A DNA stretch of 64,000 bases from Bacteroides fragilis NCTC 9343 (GTDB lineage Bacteria > Bacteroidota > Bacteroidia > Bacteroidales > Bacteroidaceae): contig NC_003228.3 of the NCBI RefSeq assembly GCF_000025985.1, forward strand, positions 1,116,001 to 1,180,000. The letters run 5' to 3'. This document shows, one piece after another, positions 34,884 through 44,367 of this stretch. Under the pieces are notes generated by a model. The model did no database searches. It was not told where the DNA came from and saw only the letters and a list, made by a program, of their open reading frames with translations. Position 1 is the stretch's first letter, and each line of letters starts with the position of its first letter. The position numbers were made by a program, and so were the translations under genes.

Positions 34884-36158
34884 ATGAAAGTTTTAATGTT
34901 TGGATGGGAGTTCCCCCCGCATATCTTAGGAGGTTTAGGAACTGCCAGCTATGGTTTGACAAAAGGTATGTCTCAACAAGAGGATATGGAGATTACATTT
35001 TGTATTCCCAAGCCTTGGGGTGACGAAGACCAGAGTTTTCTGAGAATAATCGGTATGAACAGTACACCGATTGTGTGGAGGGATGTAGATTGGGAATATG
35101 TCAAAGGGCGTGTAGGCTCTTACATGGATCCTCAATTATATTTTGACTTGCGCGATCATATTTATGCTGATTTCAATTATCTGAATGCAAATGATCTGGG
35201 ATGCATTGAATTTTCAGGGCGTTATCCGGATAACTTACATGAGGAAATCAATAACTACTCAATTGTTGCAGGAGTTATAGCACGGCAACAGGAGTTTGAA
35301 ATTATACACTCACATGACTGGTTGACTTATCCGGCCGGTATTCATGCAAAACAGGTATCGGGCAAACCATTGGTGATTCACGTACATGCTACTGACTTTG
35401 ACCGTAGTCGTGGTAATGTGAACCCCACAGTTTATGCCATTGAGAAAAATGGTATGGATCATGCCGATCATATTATGTGTGTGAGTGAATTAACTCGTCA
35501 AACAGTAATCCATAAATATTTCCAGGATCCGAAGAAAGTATCAACTGTGCACAATGCAGTTTCTCCTCTTTCGCAAGAGATACAGGATATTGTACCTAAT
35601 AAGAACCCGAAAGAAAAGGTGGTTACCTTCTTGGGACGTATTACAATGCAAAAAGGTCCTGAGTATTTTGTAGAGGCAGCTGCGATGGTATTGCAGCGTA
35701 CGCGGAATGTACGTTTTGTGATGGCCGGTAGTGGTGATATGATGGATCAGATGATCCGTTTGGCAGCTGAAAGAGGCATTGCCGATCGTTTCCATTTTCC
35801 GGGATTCATGAAAGGGAAACAAGTATATGAAGTCTTGAAGGCCAGTGATGTATACATTATGCCTTCGGTATCCGAACCTTTTGGTATTTCTCCGTTGGAG
35901 GCTATGCAGTGTAGCGTACCAAGCATTATTTCCAAACAATCTGGTTGTGCCGAGATCTTGGAAAAATGTATCAAGACCGATTACTGGGATATCCACGCTA
36001 TGGCAGATGCTATTTATTCTATCTGTACCTATCCGGCTATGTACGAGTATCTCCGTGATGAAGGTAAGAAAGAGGTGGACGAAATAAAGTGGGAGAACGT
36101 AGGCTACAAGGTTCGCGGCATCTACGACGAGGTTATAAAAAATTATGGAAAACAATAA
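34884..36158 (+). CDS. GT4-family glycosyltransferase, glycogen-synthase-like
   Basis: The 424-residue GT-B enzyme opens with MKVLMFGWEFPPHILGGLGTASYGL (donor-site glycine loop), contains IIHSHDWLTYPAG and the C-terminal donor-binding block VYIMPSVSEPFGISPLEAMQCSVPSI with the EX7E pattern (E in SEPFGISPLE). It lies 14 bp after the debranching gene with a strong ribosome site (AGGAGGAGG). By context it elongates alpha-glucan and is the best candidate for the working glycogen synthase here, as the GlgA-like protein at 39-40 kb is incomplete. Confidence 0.88.
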   Translation: MKVLMFGWEFPPHILGGLGTASYGLTKGMSQQEDMEITFCIPKPWGDEDQSFLRIIGMNSTPIVWRDVDWEYVKGRVGSYMDPQLYFDLRDHIYADFNYLNANDLGCIEFSGRYPDNLHEEINNYSIVAGVIARQQEFEIIHSHDWLTYPAGIHAKQVSGKPLVIHVHATDFDRSRGNVNPTVYAIEKNGMDHADHIMCVSELTRQTVIHKYFQDPKKVSTVHNAVSPLSQEIQDIVPNKNPKEKVVTFLGRITMQKGPEYFVEAAAMVLQRTRNVRFVMAGSGDMMDQMIRLAAERGIADRFHFPGFMKGKQVYEVLKASDVYIMPSVSEPFGISPLEAMQCSVPSIISKQSGCAEILEKCIKTDYWDIHAMADAIYSICTYPAMYEYLRDEGKKEVDEIKWENVGYKVRGIYDEVIKNYGKQ

Positions 36159-36170
36159 AACAATATAGAT

Positions 36171-37559
36171 ATGAGAACAATCTGTCTTTATTTTGAGATA
36201 CATCAAATTATTCATCTGAAACGTTACCGCTTCTTCGACATTGGTGCCGACCATTATTACTATGATGATTATGCCAATGAGACAGGTATTAATGAGGTTG
36301 CCGAACGTTCTTATATTCCGGCTCTCAATACATTGATTGAAATGGTGAAGAATTCCGGAGGAGCATTTAAAGTAGCCCTTTCTATTTCGGGAGTAGCATT
36401 GGAACAGCTCGAAATTCATGCACCTGCCGTAATTGACCTGTTACATATATTAAACGATACGGGTTGCTGTGAATTTCTGGCAGAGCCATACTCTCATGGC
36501 TTATCATCATTGGCCAATGAAGACTGTTTCCGTGAAGAGGTAATGCGTCAGAGCGAAAAGATGAAACAGATGTTTGGTAAAGCTCCGAAAGTGTTTCGTA
36601 ACTCCAGCTTGATTTATTCGGATGAAATAGGTGCTACGGTGGCTAGCATGGGTTTTAAAGGCATGCTGACCGAAGGTGCTAAACACGTTTTGGGTTGGAA
36701 GAGTCCGCATTACGTGTATCATTGCAATCAGGCTCCCAGTCTGAAATTGTTATTAAGAGACTTCAAGTTATCGGATGATATCAGTTTGCGCTTCTCTAAC
36801 TCTGATTGGAGTGAGTATCCTTTATTTGCCGATAAGTTTATCGGTTGGATTGATGCTTTACCACAAGAAGAACAAGTGATCAATATCTTTATGGAACTGA
36901 AAGCATTGGGTATGGCGCAGCCATTATCGTCCAATATTTTGGAGTTCTTGAAGGCACTTCCTTATTGTGCAAAAGAAAAGGGCATTACTTTCTCTACCCC
37001 ATCGGAGATTATTTCGAAATTGAAATCTGTTTCCCAATTGGATGTACCATATCCAATGTCGTGGGTAGACGAAGAAAGAGATACGAGCAGCTGGCTGGGT
37101 AATGTTTTGCAGCGTGAAGCTTTCAGCAAATTATACAGTGTGGCTGAACGTGTACACCTTTGCGATGATCGTCGTATCAAGCAGGATTGGGATTATCTGC
37201 AAGCCAGCAATAACTTCCGTTTTATGACGACCAAGAATACCGGTGTGTGGCTGAATCGTGGTATTTATGATTCTCCTTATGATGCCTTTACTAACTATAT
37301 GAATATCTTGGGGGATTTCATTAAACGTGTAAATTCTCTCTATCCTGAGGATATCGATAATGAAGAGTTGAATTCATTGTTGACAACTATCAAGAACCAG
37401 GGAGAAGAGATCGCCGAATTACATAAGGAGGTTGATAGGTTGCAGGCAAAAGCGGAAAAGGCTGCAAAAACAGTAAAGGCCGAACCCAAAGCTGCACCTA
37501 AAAAGGCCGCTGCGAAGAAACCTGCTGCAAAGAAAGCAACGGCAAAAAAAGAAGATTAA
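36171..37559 (+). CDS. GH57-family alpha-amylase-like enzyme with a Lys/Ala tail
   Basis: The 462-residue protein begins with the GH57 first conserved region (CLYFEIHQIIHLKRYRFF) and carries the later regions ALSISGVALEQLE, CEFLAEPYSHGLSSL and FRNSSLIYSDEIG, in GH57 order. It probably acts on intracellular glycogen as an amylase or branching-type enzyme. A coiled coil (about 412-440, IKNQGEEIAELHKEVDRLQAKAEKAAK) leads into a tail of KKAAAKKPAAKKATAKKED type, like histone H1 tails, which is not part of GH57. It is the third gene of the glycogen operon, 12 bp after the GT4 gene. Confidence 0.9.
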   Translation: MRTICLYFEIHQIIHLKRYRFFDIGADHYYYDDYANETGINEVAERSYIPALNTLIEMVKNSGGAFKVALSISGVALEQLEIHAPAVIDLLHILNDTGCCEFLAEPYSHGLSSLANEDCFREEVMRQSEKMKQMFGKAPKVFRNSSLIYSDEIGATVASMGFKGMLTEGAKHVLGWKSPHYVYHCNQAPSLKLLLRDFKLSDDISLRFSNSDWSEYPLFADKFIGWIDALPQEEQVINIFMELKALGMAQPLSSNILEFLKALPYCAKEKGITFSTPSEIISKLKSVSQLDVPYPMSWVDEERDTSSWLGNVLQREAFSKLYSVAERVHLCDDRRIKQDWDYLQASNNFRFMTTKNTGVWLNRGIYDSPYDAFTNYMNILGDFIKRVNSLYPEDIDNEELNSLLTTIKNQGEEIAELHKEVDRLQAKAEKAAKTVKAEPKAAPKKAAAKKPAAKKATAKKED

Positions 37560-37575
37560 TATGATTCAAGAACAT

Positions 37576-37634
37576 GCTTTAGCGTAAACTAAAGCGGTGG
37601 AAAGGGGCTGTCCAAAAAAGTTGGATAGCCCCTT
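37576..37634 (+). terminator. Hairpins after the glycogen operon
   Basis: GCTTTAG/CTAAAGC (37576-37582/37589-37595) is followed by AAGGGGCTGTCC/GGATAGCCCCTT (37602-37613/37623-37634), the second being a strong 12-bp stem with one G-T pair. The rest of the gap to 37870 shows nothing clear. Confidence 0.65.
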
Positions 37635-37877
37635 ACTGTTATTTACAGTTTAAAAGTAAAAGGCATAAAATGACCCTTATCTCTTGATAAGAAGGGTAAT
37701 AGTCCAAATTTTTTAAATGATATTTCTTTGTAGATTTACAAGCAGTGAGTTGAAAAGGTAAGGAGCAGACTTTGGAGACAACCTCTTTCTATTTTATGGA
37801 GAAAGAGGCGTCTCTGCTTTAGTTTGCCACATCTTGTTATTTTTTACATAAAACATAAGGAGAATGAGACCATAAAA

Positions 37878-37919
37878 ATTAAGGCGATGTAAATGATTCT
37901 TTATTTACATCGCCTTAAT
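37878..37919 (-). terminator. Terminator of the GlgA-like/DUF4270 operon
   Basis: A perfect 17-bp inverted repeat, ATTAAGGCGATGTAAAT (37878-37894) and its complement (37903-37919), with an 8-nt loop. On the minus strand it is followed directly by TTTTT, so it ends the DUF4270 transcript. Confidence 0.85.
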
Positions 37920-37944
37920 TGTATTATATACTGAGAATATTTTG

Positions 37945-39435
37945 TTACTGCTTACCGTTGAAGTTGGTATAAGTTACTTCTAACTTCAGTTTCGTACCGT
38001 CCGGACCACCTTCCAGTTTTACGTATCCCGGTTGTAGATCGTGCTGGATGCTGATCATATTCTTATTGGAAGAGCTATCATACTGTACCAGTACCGGGAT
38101 AAGTACCACTTTATTCCAATCCGGATTTGCTGCTTCCCAAGCTGCTTCGTTCCAACTGTCTCCTGCTTTTTTCTTGGCTTCCTGCTTTTCGTTGACGCAT
38201 GCATTAATCAAGCGAGTCAAGTTGGTAAACACATACTGATTGGTTGTAGGTTTATTGGAAATAATAGCATTGTGCACGGCCAGATAAGAAGTGATGTTAT
38301 CTGTAAGTTTGTTCTCTTCGAAGAAACTTTGCCGTTCTTTCTCACGTAAAAGTAACACATATGTAGGTGCTTTCATACTAAATTTTCCATTGTCCGGTTG
38401 GTTGTAGCTATTGAAAGTCAGTTTCACTGCATTAATGGTGTCATGGCTTAATTCTTCATAAATCTTATTGATCGGCAATGTAGCTTGTGTGAAGATACCG
38501 GCCGGAGACTTCAAATAAGTACAGTCTGTCTTTTTAGCGATTTCGTTTAGTTTTTCAGAATTAACAAACTTATTGGCTTGAATTACTTCCTTGGTTGTAG
38601 CGAAAGTACGGGTTGTGTAGTACAAAGAGTCAGCACCATTTTTTTTCTTCAGATTATTTCCCAAGCTGTCTTTTTCGTGGCATCGGATTACAACATTCAG
38701 GTTGATCTGGTCAACATAAAGAATCGTTCCGTTACCATAGTCATTCTTGGCATAAATACCTTTGAATACGTTATTAATAAATGCTTCCGAAGTTTTAAAA
38801 TATTCAGGGTGATCTCTGTTCAAACGATAGATACGTTTACCTAGTTTGGTGATCTCTTCAGAAGTTAGACGGACATTAGGATAAAAGTCATCTGAGTTTC
38901 TGATGGAATCGCTGAGTGATTGGTCAACAGCTGTGTAGGCTTTTCGTGCGAGTAAGTTGTTTGGATTGTAATACTTCAATGGATCGATGTCTGTATAATA
39001 GTTCTGGGTCAAGTTTTCGTCCAGTTCATAAACAGTCATTCGGCATGGATTGATAGAGTCTCCAAAATAACTTTTATAGTATAAGATCAATTCAGCGGTG
39101 TGAATAGAGTCTCCTGCCATTACCCCTTTGGGATTAGTTTCCGGATCGTAGACCGAAGGAAAAGAAATTCCATCCGGACTATTCAACTGTGCGAGGAAAC
39201 TGGCTTCGTATTCTCCGAATTCTTTATCAGTGAATTTTCCCACATAACCTACGCTGGTTTTGGCAAAAACAGGACCTGATAGGTCGGAATTCGTAGTTAA
39301 CTCGTAAGTCGTATATCTTCCATTGATATTTTGGTCGCTATCCGGAAGCATATCCCATCCGATAGTACCTGTATTATCATCGCATCCGAAGAAAGTCAAG
39401 GCAAGCAGTGCTACCCATACATATTTTGCTTTCAT
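37945..39435 (-). CDS. DUF4270-type secreted lipoprotein
   Basis: The 496 residues start with a signal peptide and lipobox ending at Cys18 (LLALTFFGC), then CDDNTGTIGWDMLPDSDQNI, which matches the start of DUF4270 proteins of Bacteroidetes. The rest is beta-rich, with no catalytic motif that I recognise. The function is unknown. It lies 23 bp after the GlgA-like gene and shares its transcript, an order I believe is common in Bacteroides, although a link between the two products is not obvious. Confidence 0.82.
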   Translation of the reverse strand: MKAKYVWVALLALTFFGCDDNTGTIGWDMLPDSDQNINGRYTTYELTTNSDLSGPVFAKTSVGYVGKFTDKEFGEYEASFLAQLNSPDGISFPSVYDPETNPKGVMAGDSIHTAELILYYKSYFGDSINPCRMTVYELDENLTQNYYTDIDPLKYYNPNNLLARKAYTAVDQSLSDSIRNSDDFYPNVRLTSEEITKLGKRIYRLNRDHPEYFKTSEAFINNVFKGIYAKNDYGNGTILYVDQINLNVVIRCHEKDSLGNNLKKKNGADSLYYTTRTFATTKEVIQANKFVNSEKLNEIAKKTDCTYLKSPAGIFTQATLPINKIYEELSHDTINAVKLTFNSYNQPDNGKFSMKAPTYVLLLREKERQSFFEENKLTDNITSYLAVHNAIISNKPTTNQYVFTNLTRLINACVNEKQEAKKKAGDSWNEAAWEAANPDWNKVVLIPVLVQYDSSSNKNMISIQHDLQPGYVKLEGGPDGTKLKLEVTYTNFNGKQ

Positions 39436-39458
39436 GATCGTCGTATCTAGGTTCTTAT

Positions 39459-40283
39459 TTATTTTTGTTCAGCTTCCCACACTTGATCGTAGAAACTGTT
39501 GCAAGCATCTGCAAGAGCATCGGGAGCTTGATAGTCAAGAACCAATTTGCCCGATTGACGCGCGTAGTTCATGACATCTTCATTTACATGTTCACTATTC
39601 TGTACTATTCCGTCCGAGTAATCGACAGCTAATTTGCAAAGTGTAGCATAATCTACCGGATCTTTCAGGGTAGCTACATCTTTTTTATTAATACCCTTTA
39701 GCATCAGTTTGCTTGCAAAGTCATTGTTGAATGTACCTTTGAAATCATCTTCGTATACGGAGAATACTACTTTTGCATCGCGGAACGAAGGTTCGTCTTT
39801 ATACGCTTTCTTTATATACAAAGGGGCTAATGCCGTCATCCAGCCATGACAGTGAATAACGTCCGGACACCAACGCAATTTCTTTACCGTTTCCAGCACT
39901 CCTCTGGCATAGAAGATAGCCCGGCTATCATTATCATCGTATTCAACCCCATTTTCATCAGCTGTCTGCAGCCGGTTCTGAAAATAATCATCGTTATCGA
40001 TGAAATAAACCTGCATACGTGCTGACTGGATAGAAGCTACTTTGATAATAAGTGGATGGTCGGTGTCGTCGATGATCAGGTTCATGCCGGAAAGACGTAT
40101 CACTTCATGCAATTGATTTCTGCGTTCGTTGATATTCCCCCATTTGGGCATAAATGTTCTGATTTCTCTGCCTTTTTCCTGGATAGCTTGTGGTAGATGT
40201 CTGCCTATATTGGCCATCTCGGATTCTGAAACGTAAGGAGTAATCTCTTGTGTAATAAATAAAACCTTGTTAGCCTTTGTCAT
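39459..40283 (-). CDS. GlgA-like starch/glycogen synthase N-terminal domain only
   Basis: The 274-residue protein matches the GT5 catalytic N-terminal domain: KVLFITQEITPYV, NDDYFQNRL, IFYARGVLETVKKLRWCPDVIHCHGWMTALAPLYIK. The second Rossmann domain (about 200 residues in true GlgA of some 480) is missing. The ADP-glucose-binding KTGGL loop is replaced by SESEMANIGRHLP. Catalysis on its own is therefore unlikely; it may be a regulatory or binding remnant. The start at 40283 gives the family N-terminus, and the frame to 40442 runs over the promoter. It is divergent from panC. Confidence 0.85.
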   Translation of the reverse strand: MTKANKVLFITQEITPYVSESEMANIGRHLPQAIQEKGREIRTFMPKWGNINERRNQLHEVIRLSGMNLIIDDTDHPLIIKVASIQSARMQVYFIDNDDYFQNRLQTADENGVEYDDNDSRAIFYARGVLETVKKLRWCPDVIHCHGWMTALAPLYIKKAYKDEPSFRDAKVVFSVYEDDFKGTFNNDFASKLMLKGINKKDVATLKDPVDYATLCKLAVDYSDGIVQNSEHVNEDVMNYARQSGKLVLDYQAPDALADACNSFYDQVWEAEQK

Positions 40284-40311
40284 AATAACAATCGTTCTCG
40301 TAAATATTCTG

Positions 40312-40319
40312 CAAAGATA
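40312..40319 (-). promoter_or_regulatory. Promoter of the GlgA-like/DUF4270 operon, -7 box
   Basis: Minus-strand TATCTTTG, about 29 bp before the ATG at 40283. Confidence 0.65.
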
Positions 40320-40529
40320 TAAAAAAAAACGGGCATTAAAGCAAGTTCTCTGGCGGTATAATTCCTTATGAATTGTTAAGTGCTTGTTTTTCAGTGATAA
40401 ACCGTCCTGTTGCTTAGGACTATCCTTCGTCTTCTTTTGCATTAATTTACGATATTTCTTCTTTATATGGTAAATTATGGTTTATTTTGCACCGTTTTTC
40501 AAACAACTAAGAATCATAAACCAATTAAA

Positions 40530-41378
40530 ATGAAAGTAATACATACGATCAAGGACTTGCAGGCTGAACTTTCGGTTTTGAAAGCCCAGGGTAAAAAGGT
40601 GGGGTTGGTGCCTACTATGGGTGCTTTGCATGCAGGGCACGCATCTCTTGTAAAGCGTAGTGTAAACGAGAATGAAGTAACGGTGGTAAGTGTTTTTGTG
40701 AACCCTACCCAGTTTAATGATAAAAATGATCTTGTTAAGTATCCTCGCACACTGGATGCCGATTGTAAATTGCTCGAGGCTTGTGGAGCGACTTATGCTT
40801 TTGCTCCTTCGGTGGAAGAGATGTATCCGGAACCGGATACCCGCCAATTCAGTTATGCTCCTTTGGATACTGTAATGGAGGGGGCTTTCCGTCCGGGACA
40901 CTTTAATGGAGTATGCCAGATAGTAAGTAAACTGTTCGAAGCGGTGAAACCACATCGTGCATACTTTGGTGAGAAAGATTTTCAGCAATTGGCTATCATC
41001 CGTGAGATGGTTCGTCAGATGCAGTTTGATCTTGAAATAGTAGGTTGTCCTATTGTTCGTGAAGAAGATGGTTTGGCTCTGAGCAGCCGGAATGCGCGTC
41101 TGTCGGCAGAAGAACGTGAAAATGCATTAAAAATATCTCAGACCTTATTTAAAAGTCGTACCTTTGCAGCCACTCACACAGTGAGTGAAACGCTGAAGTT
41201 TGTGGAAGATGCTATTGCTGCTGTTCCGGGATTGCGTCTGGAATATTTTGAGATAGTAGACGGAAACACTTTGCAGAAGGTTGATAATTGGAACCAAACA
41301 TCGTATGTAGTGGGCTGTATAACAGTGTTCTGCGGTGATGTCAGACTGATTGATAATATTAAATACAAAGAATCTTAA
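40530..41378 (+). CDS. panC: Pantoate--beta-alanine ligase
   Basis: ATP-dependent ligation of pantoate and beta-alanine to pantothenate, for coenzyme A. The 282 residues hold [17 protein letters not shown] (HxGH), [16 protein letters not shown], and the KMSKS-like [11 protein letters not shown]. The start at 40530 fits the family N-terminus ([14 protein letters not shown]); the frame from 40467 adds unlikely residues. panD starts 22 bp downstream, so both late pantothenate genes are in one operon. Confidence 0.96.
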   Translation: MKVIHTIKDLQAELSVLKAQGKKVGLVPTMGALHAGHASLVKRSVNENEVTVVSVFVNPTQFNDKNDLVKYPRTLDADCKLLEACGATYAFAPSVEEMYPEPDTRQFSYAPLDTVMEGAFRPGHFNGVCQIVSKLFEAVKPHRAYFGEKDFQQLAIIREMVRQMQFDLEIVGCPIVREEDGLALSSRNARLSAEERENALKISQTLFKSRTFAATHTVSETLKFVEDAIAAVPGLRLEYFEIVDGNTLQKVDNWNQTSYVVGCITVFCGDVRLIDNIKYKES

Positions 41379-41400
41379 ACTTAAAAAAGACGAACCCCTT

Positions 41401-41754
41401 ATGATGATTGAAGTGTTGAAGTCAAAAATTCATTGTGCCCGTGTCACGGAAGCCAATCTGAATTATATGGGTAGTATTACGATTGATGAGAATCTATTGG
41501 ATGCAGCTAATATGATTGCCGGTGAGAAGGTGTACATTGCCGACAATAATAACGGCGAGCGTTTTGAGACCTACATTATCAAAGGTGAACGCGGATCAGG
41601 TAAAATCTGCTTGAATGGCGCTGCGGCCCGTAAAGTACAACCGGATGATATTGTGATCATTATGTCGTATGCGTTGATGGATTTTGAGGAAGCTAAGTCG
41701 TTTAAGCCGACTGTTATTTTTCCGGATCCGGCTACAAATAGTGTAGTGAAGTAA
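41401..41754 (+). CDS. panD: Aspartate 1-decarboxylase proenzyme
   Basis: Makes beta-alanine from aspartate. With the ATG at 41401 the 117-residue proenzyme has its self-cleavage site at Gly24-Ser25 (YMGSITI), the same position as in E. coli PanD, and Ser25 becomes the pyruvoyl group. The conserved [22 protein letters not shown] follows. The substrate amine and the PanC reaction are thus produced in one operon. It ends in a strong terminator. Confidence 0.95.
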   Translation: MMIEVLKSKIHCARVTEANLNYMGSITIDENLLDAANMIAGEKVYIADNNNGERFETYIIKGERGSGKICLNGAAARKVQPDDIVIIMSYALMDFEEAKSFKPTVIFPDPATNSVVK

Positions 41755-41779
41755 GAAATCGTTCAATTGTGGAATATGA

Positions 41780-41816
41780 AAATCCCTGCTAATTATCCAA
41801 TTTAGCAGGGATTTTT
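41780..41816 (+). terminator. panCD terminator
   Basis: AAATCCCTGCTAA (41780-41792) pairs perfectly with TTAGCAGGGATTT (41802-41814) and runs into a T-tract. Confidence 0.9.
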
Positions 41817-41867
41817 TATTAGGATCGATTATTGTGAATATCCGGTCCGGAGAATAAATTGTTAGGA

Positions 41868-41922
41868 GGGTGTCCATAACTCACCACATACTCTGTGGTG
41901 AATACGAGTTTTGAACATCCCC
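41868..41922. repeat. Short palindrome of the dispersed family
   Basis: Left arm GGGTGTCCATAACTCACCACA (41868-41888) and right arm 41894-41922 are complementary with gaps. The right arm contains CTGTGGTGAATACGAGTTT, which is repeated base for base in the right arm of the element at 45631-45759, so both are copies of one sequence family. Confidence 0.75.
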
Positions 41923-41936
41923 CCGACTTTATACTT

Positions 41937-44225
41937 CTACTTGGAACTCAATTGTTCGTTCATTGCTGCTGCGGCACGGCGTCCGTCTCCCATGGCAAGG
42001 ATGACAGTAGCTCCTCCGCGTACAATATCTCCTCCCGCATAAATAGTGGGAATAGACGATTGCATCTGATCGTTAACAGTGATTGTTCCTTTACGGCCCA
42101 ATTCCAGACCTTTGATAGAACTGGGGACGATAGGATTGGGAGATACCCCGACACTGACAATGGCGAGATCGATATCAACGGTTTCTGTTGCTCCTGGGAT
42201 GGGGACGGGGCTACGTCGTCCGGAGGCATCCGGTTCACCCAATTCCATCTTTTGCAAGATTACTTGTTTGACACGTCCTTGCTCGTCTGCCAGATATTCG
42301 ATTGGGTTGTGTAAGGTCAGGAACTCTATACCTTCTTCTTTGGCATGTTTCACTTCTTCCAGACGTGCTGGCATTTCTTCTTCTGAACGGCGATAGATGA
42401 TCATAGCCCGTTCGGCTCCAAGACGTTTGGCTGTACGGACAGAGTCCATGGCAGTGTTGCCGCCACCAATTACAGCTACGTTCTTTCCGAAGGCTACCGG
42501 AGTATCGGAATCGGGACTGGCTGCATCCATCAGATTTACACGAGTCAGATATTCGTTGGAAGACATGATGTTGATCGAGTTCTCACCCGGGATGTTCATA
42601 AAGTTGGGAAGTCCGGCTCCTGAGGCTACAAAAATTCCCTTAAAACCTTCTTCTTCCAACTGTTCTACGCTGATCGTTTTCCCTACAATGCAGTCTTTGA
42701 TGAATGTAACTCCCATTTTGGCAAGGTTCTCAATCTCGACGTCTACTATTTTGTTGGGTAGACGGAATTCGGGAATACCATATTTCAGTACACCGCCAAT
42801 TTCATGTAGCGCCTCGAATACCGTTACATCATATCCATATTTGGCCATATCCCCTGCAAAGGATAGTCCGGCAGGACCGGAACCGATAACAGCCACTTTG
42901 ATACCGTTTTTCTCGCCTACTTCAGGTACGGAGATTTGTCCGCTTTCTCGTTCGTAGTCGGCAGCAAATCTTTCCAGGTGACCAATGGCTACGGCTTCTT
43001 TGCCCATTTTCAGATGGATACATTTTGATTCGCATTGTTTTTCCTGCGGACATACACGACCACATACGGCAGGCAGGGCACTGGTCTCTTTCAGTGTTTT
43101 GGCTGCTTCAAGGAATTCTCCACGTTCTATGTTCTTGATGAAACGGGGAATGTCGATGCCTACCGGGCAACCTGTCATACAGCCTGGGTTGGCACAATCC
43201 AGACAGCGCTGTGCCTCCGCAACTGCCTGCTCTTTAGTCAGCCCTTGATTGACTTCTTCTTTACGGCTGTGTGACCGGTATTCCGGATCGAGTTCGTTCA
43301 TTTGGCAGCGTTCAATGTTCGCACGGTCTTTAGCTTTGATAGCTTTACGGAGTGCTTCGCGCCAAGGGGCTGTACGTCCGTTTTCGTCTATGACTTTGGT
43401 TGCTTCACATTCATCGAGTTTATGCAACTCTTCACGTTCGATGGTTTTGAAAGCTCCCATGCGCTTCAACATTTCATCGAAGTCCACTTGGTGACCGTCA
43501 AATTCCGGACCGTCGACACATACGAATTTGGTCTTTCCTCCGATAGTAATACGGCAGGCGCCGCACATTCCGGTGCCATCCACCATAATTGTATTTAATG
43601 ATACTTCTGTCGGAATTTCATATTTCTTCGTCAGCAAACAAACAAATTTCATCATGATAGCCGGGCCGATAGCAAAACATTTGTTCACTTTCTCCCGTTT
43701 GATTACTTCTTCTACTCCTTCGGTAACCAAGCCTTTGCGACCGTATGATCCGTCATCGGTCATTATGATCACTTCGTCCGAACTTTCACGCATTTCTTTT
43801 TCAAGAATGATCAGTTCTTTGCTACGTCCTGCCAGTACGGTGATCACACGGTTTCCGGCTGCCTTCAGGGCCTGTACGATGGGTAGCATCGGAGCTACAC
43901 CTACGCCACCTCCGGCACATACTACTGTTCCGAAGTTTTCAATGTGGGTAGCTTGTCCCAATGGACCTACTACGTCGGTGATATAGTCTCCTTCGTTTAG
44001 TTCGCAAAGGCGGGTAGAAGAGAGCCCTACTTCCTGAACAACCAGGGTGATCGTTCCTGCCTTCGGGTCGGCGGCTGCAATGGTCAGTGGCATCCGTTCT
44101 CCCTTTTCACCGACACGCACAATCACGAAATGACCTGCTTTGCGTGATTTTGCTATCAACGGAGCTTCAATGACAAGTTTGAATACTTTCTCCGAAAAGT
44201 GTTCTTTGCTAATGATTTTGTTCAT
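41937..44225 (-). CDS. Fused Nfn-like NAD(P)H:ferredoxin oxidoreductase (PyrK-like plus GltD-like)
   Basis: The 762 residues join two enzymes. Residues 1-270 are a PyrK/NfnA-like flavoprotein with RMPLTIA, VCAGGGVGVAPMLPI, and a 2Fe-2S site (GTGMCGACRITIGGKTKFVCVDG). Residues from about 320 are a GltD/NfnB-like part with two 4Fe-4S Cys sets (CLDCANPGCMTGCPV; CGRVCPQEKQCESKC), an FAD loop GSGPAGLSFAGDMA, an NADPH loop GGGNTAMDSVRTAKRLG, and a final GGDIVRGGATVILAMGDGR. The two halves are separate subunits in clostridial NfnAB, which couples ferredoxin, NADH and NADPH by flavin bifurcation. No gltB partner is adjacent, which favours an Nfn role over glutamate synthase. Confidence 0.9.
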   Translation of the reverse strand: MNKIISKEHFSEKVFKLVIEAPLIAKSRKAGHFVIVRVGEKGERMPLTIAAADPKAGTITLVVQEVGLSSTRLCELNEGDYITDVVGPLGQATHIENFGTVVCAGGGVGVAPMLPIVQALKAAGNRVITVLAGRSKELIILEKEMRESSDEVIIMTDDGSYGRKGLVTEGVEEVIKREKVNKCFAIGPAIMMKFVCLLTKKYEIPTEVSLNTIMVDGTGMCGACRITIGGKTKFVCVDGPEFDGHQVDFDEMLKRMGAFKTIEREELHKLDECEATKVIDENGRTAPWREALRKAIKAKDRANIERCQMNELDPEYRSHSRKEEVNQGLTKEQAVAEAQRCLDCANPGCMTGCPVGIDIPRFIKNIERGEFLEAAKTLKETSALPAVCGRVCPQEKQCESKCIHLKMGKEAVAIGHLERFAADYERESGQISVPEVGEKNGIKVAVIGSGPAGLSFAGDMAKYGYDVTVFEALHEIGGVLKYGIPEFRLPNKIVDVEIENLAKMGVTFIKDCIVGKTISVEQLEEEGFKGIFVASGAGLPNFMNIPGENSINIMSSNEYLTRVNLMDAASPDSDTPVAFGKNVAVIGGGNTAMDSVRTAKRLGAERAMIIYRRSEEEMPARLEEVKHAKEEGIEFLTLHNPIEYLADEQGRVKQVILQKMELGEPDASGRRSPVPIPGATETVDIDLAIVSVGVSPNPIVPSSIKGLELGRKGTITVNDQMQSSIPTIYAGGDIVRGGATVILAMGDGRRAAAAMNEQLSSK

Positions 44226-44282
44226 TATCTAATTAATTTGTTGGATTTATTACGTAATTGCTATCAGAATGTTCTTAGTGTG

Positions 44283-44312
44283 CAAAGATACTGCTAATTT
44301 GTAAAAAACAAA
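44283..44312 (-). promoter_or_regulatory. Promoter of the Nfn-like gene
   Basis: Minus-strand TTTG (complement of 44309-44312) and TATCTTTG (complement of 44283-44290), spaced 18 bp, about 58 bp before the ATG. Confidence 0.7.
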
Positions 44313-44314
44313 AG

Positions 44315-44343
44315 AAAAGCCATCCTTTTGAGGGGATGGCTTT
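44315..44343 (-). terminator. Terminator of the sugar MFS transporter gene
   Basis: AAAGCCATCC pairs with GGATGGCTTT (right arm 44334-44343), followed on the minus strand by a TTTTCTTTTG tract. It abuts the -33 of the next gene's promoter. Confidence 0.8.
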
Positions 44344-44367
44344 ATTATCAGTGTAAATCAGTTTGTT

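Noticed and set aside
35541..36419. 292-residue minus-strand frame opposite the GT4 and GH57 genes
   Set aside because: Spans two real genes on the other strand and shows no domain.
41937..44225. Glutamate synthase small subunit as the call
   Set aside because: The GltD-like half is real, but it is fused to a PyrK-like half and no large subunit gene is adjacent, so an Nfn-type enzyme fits better.
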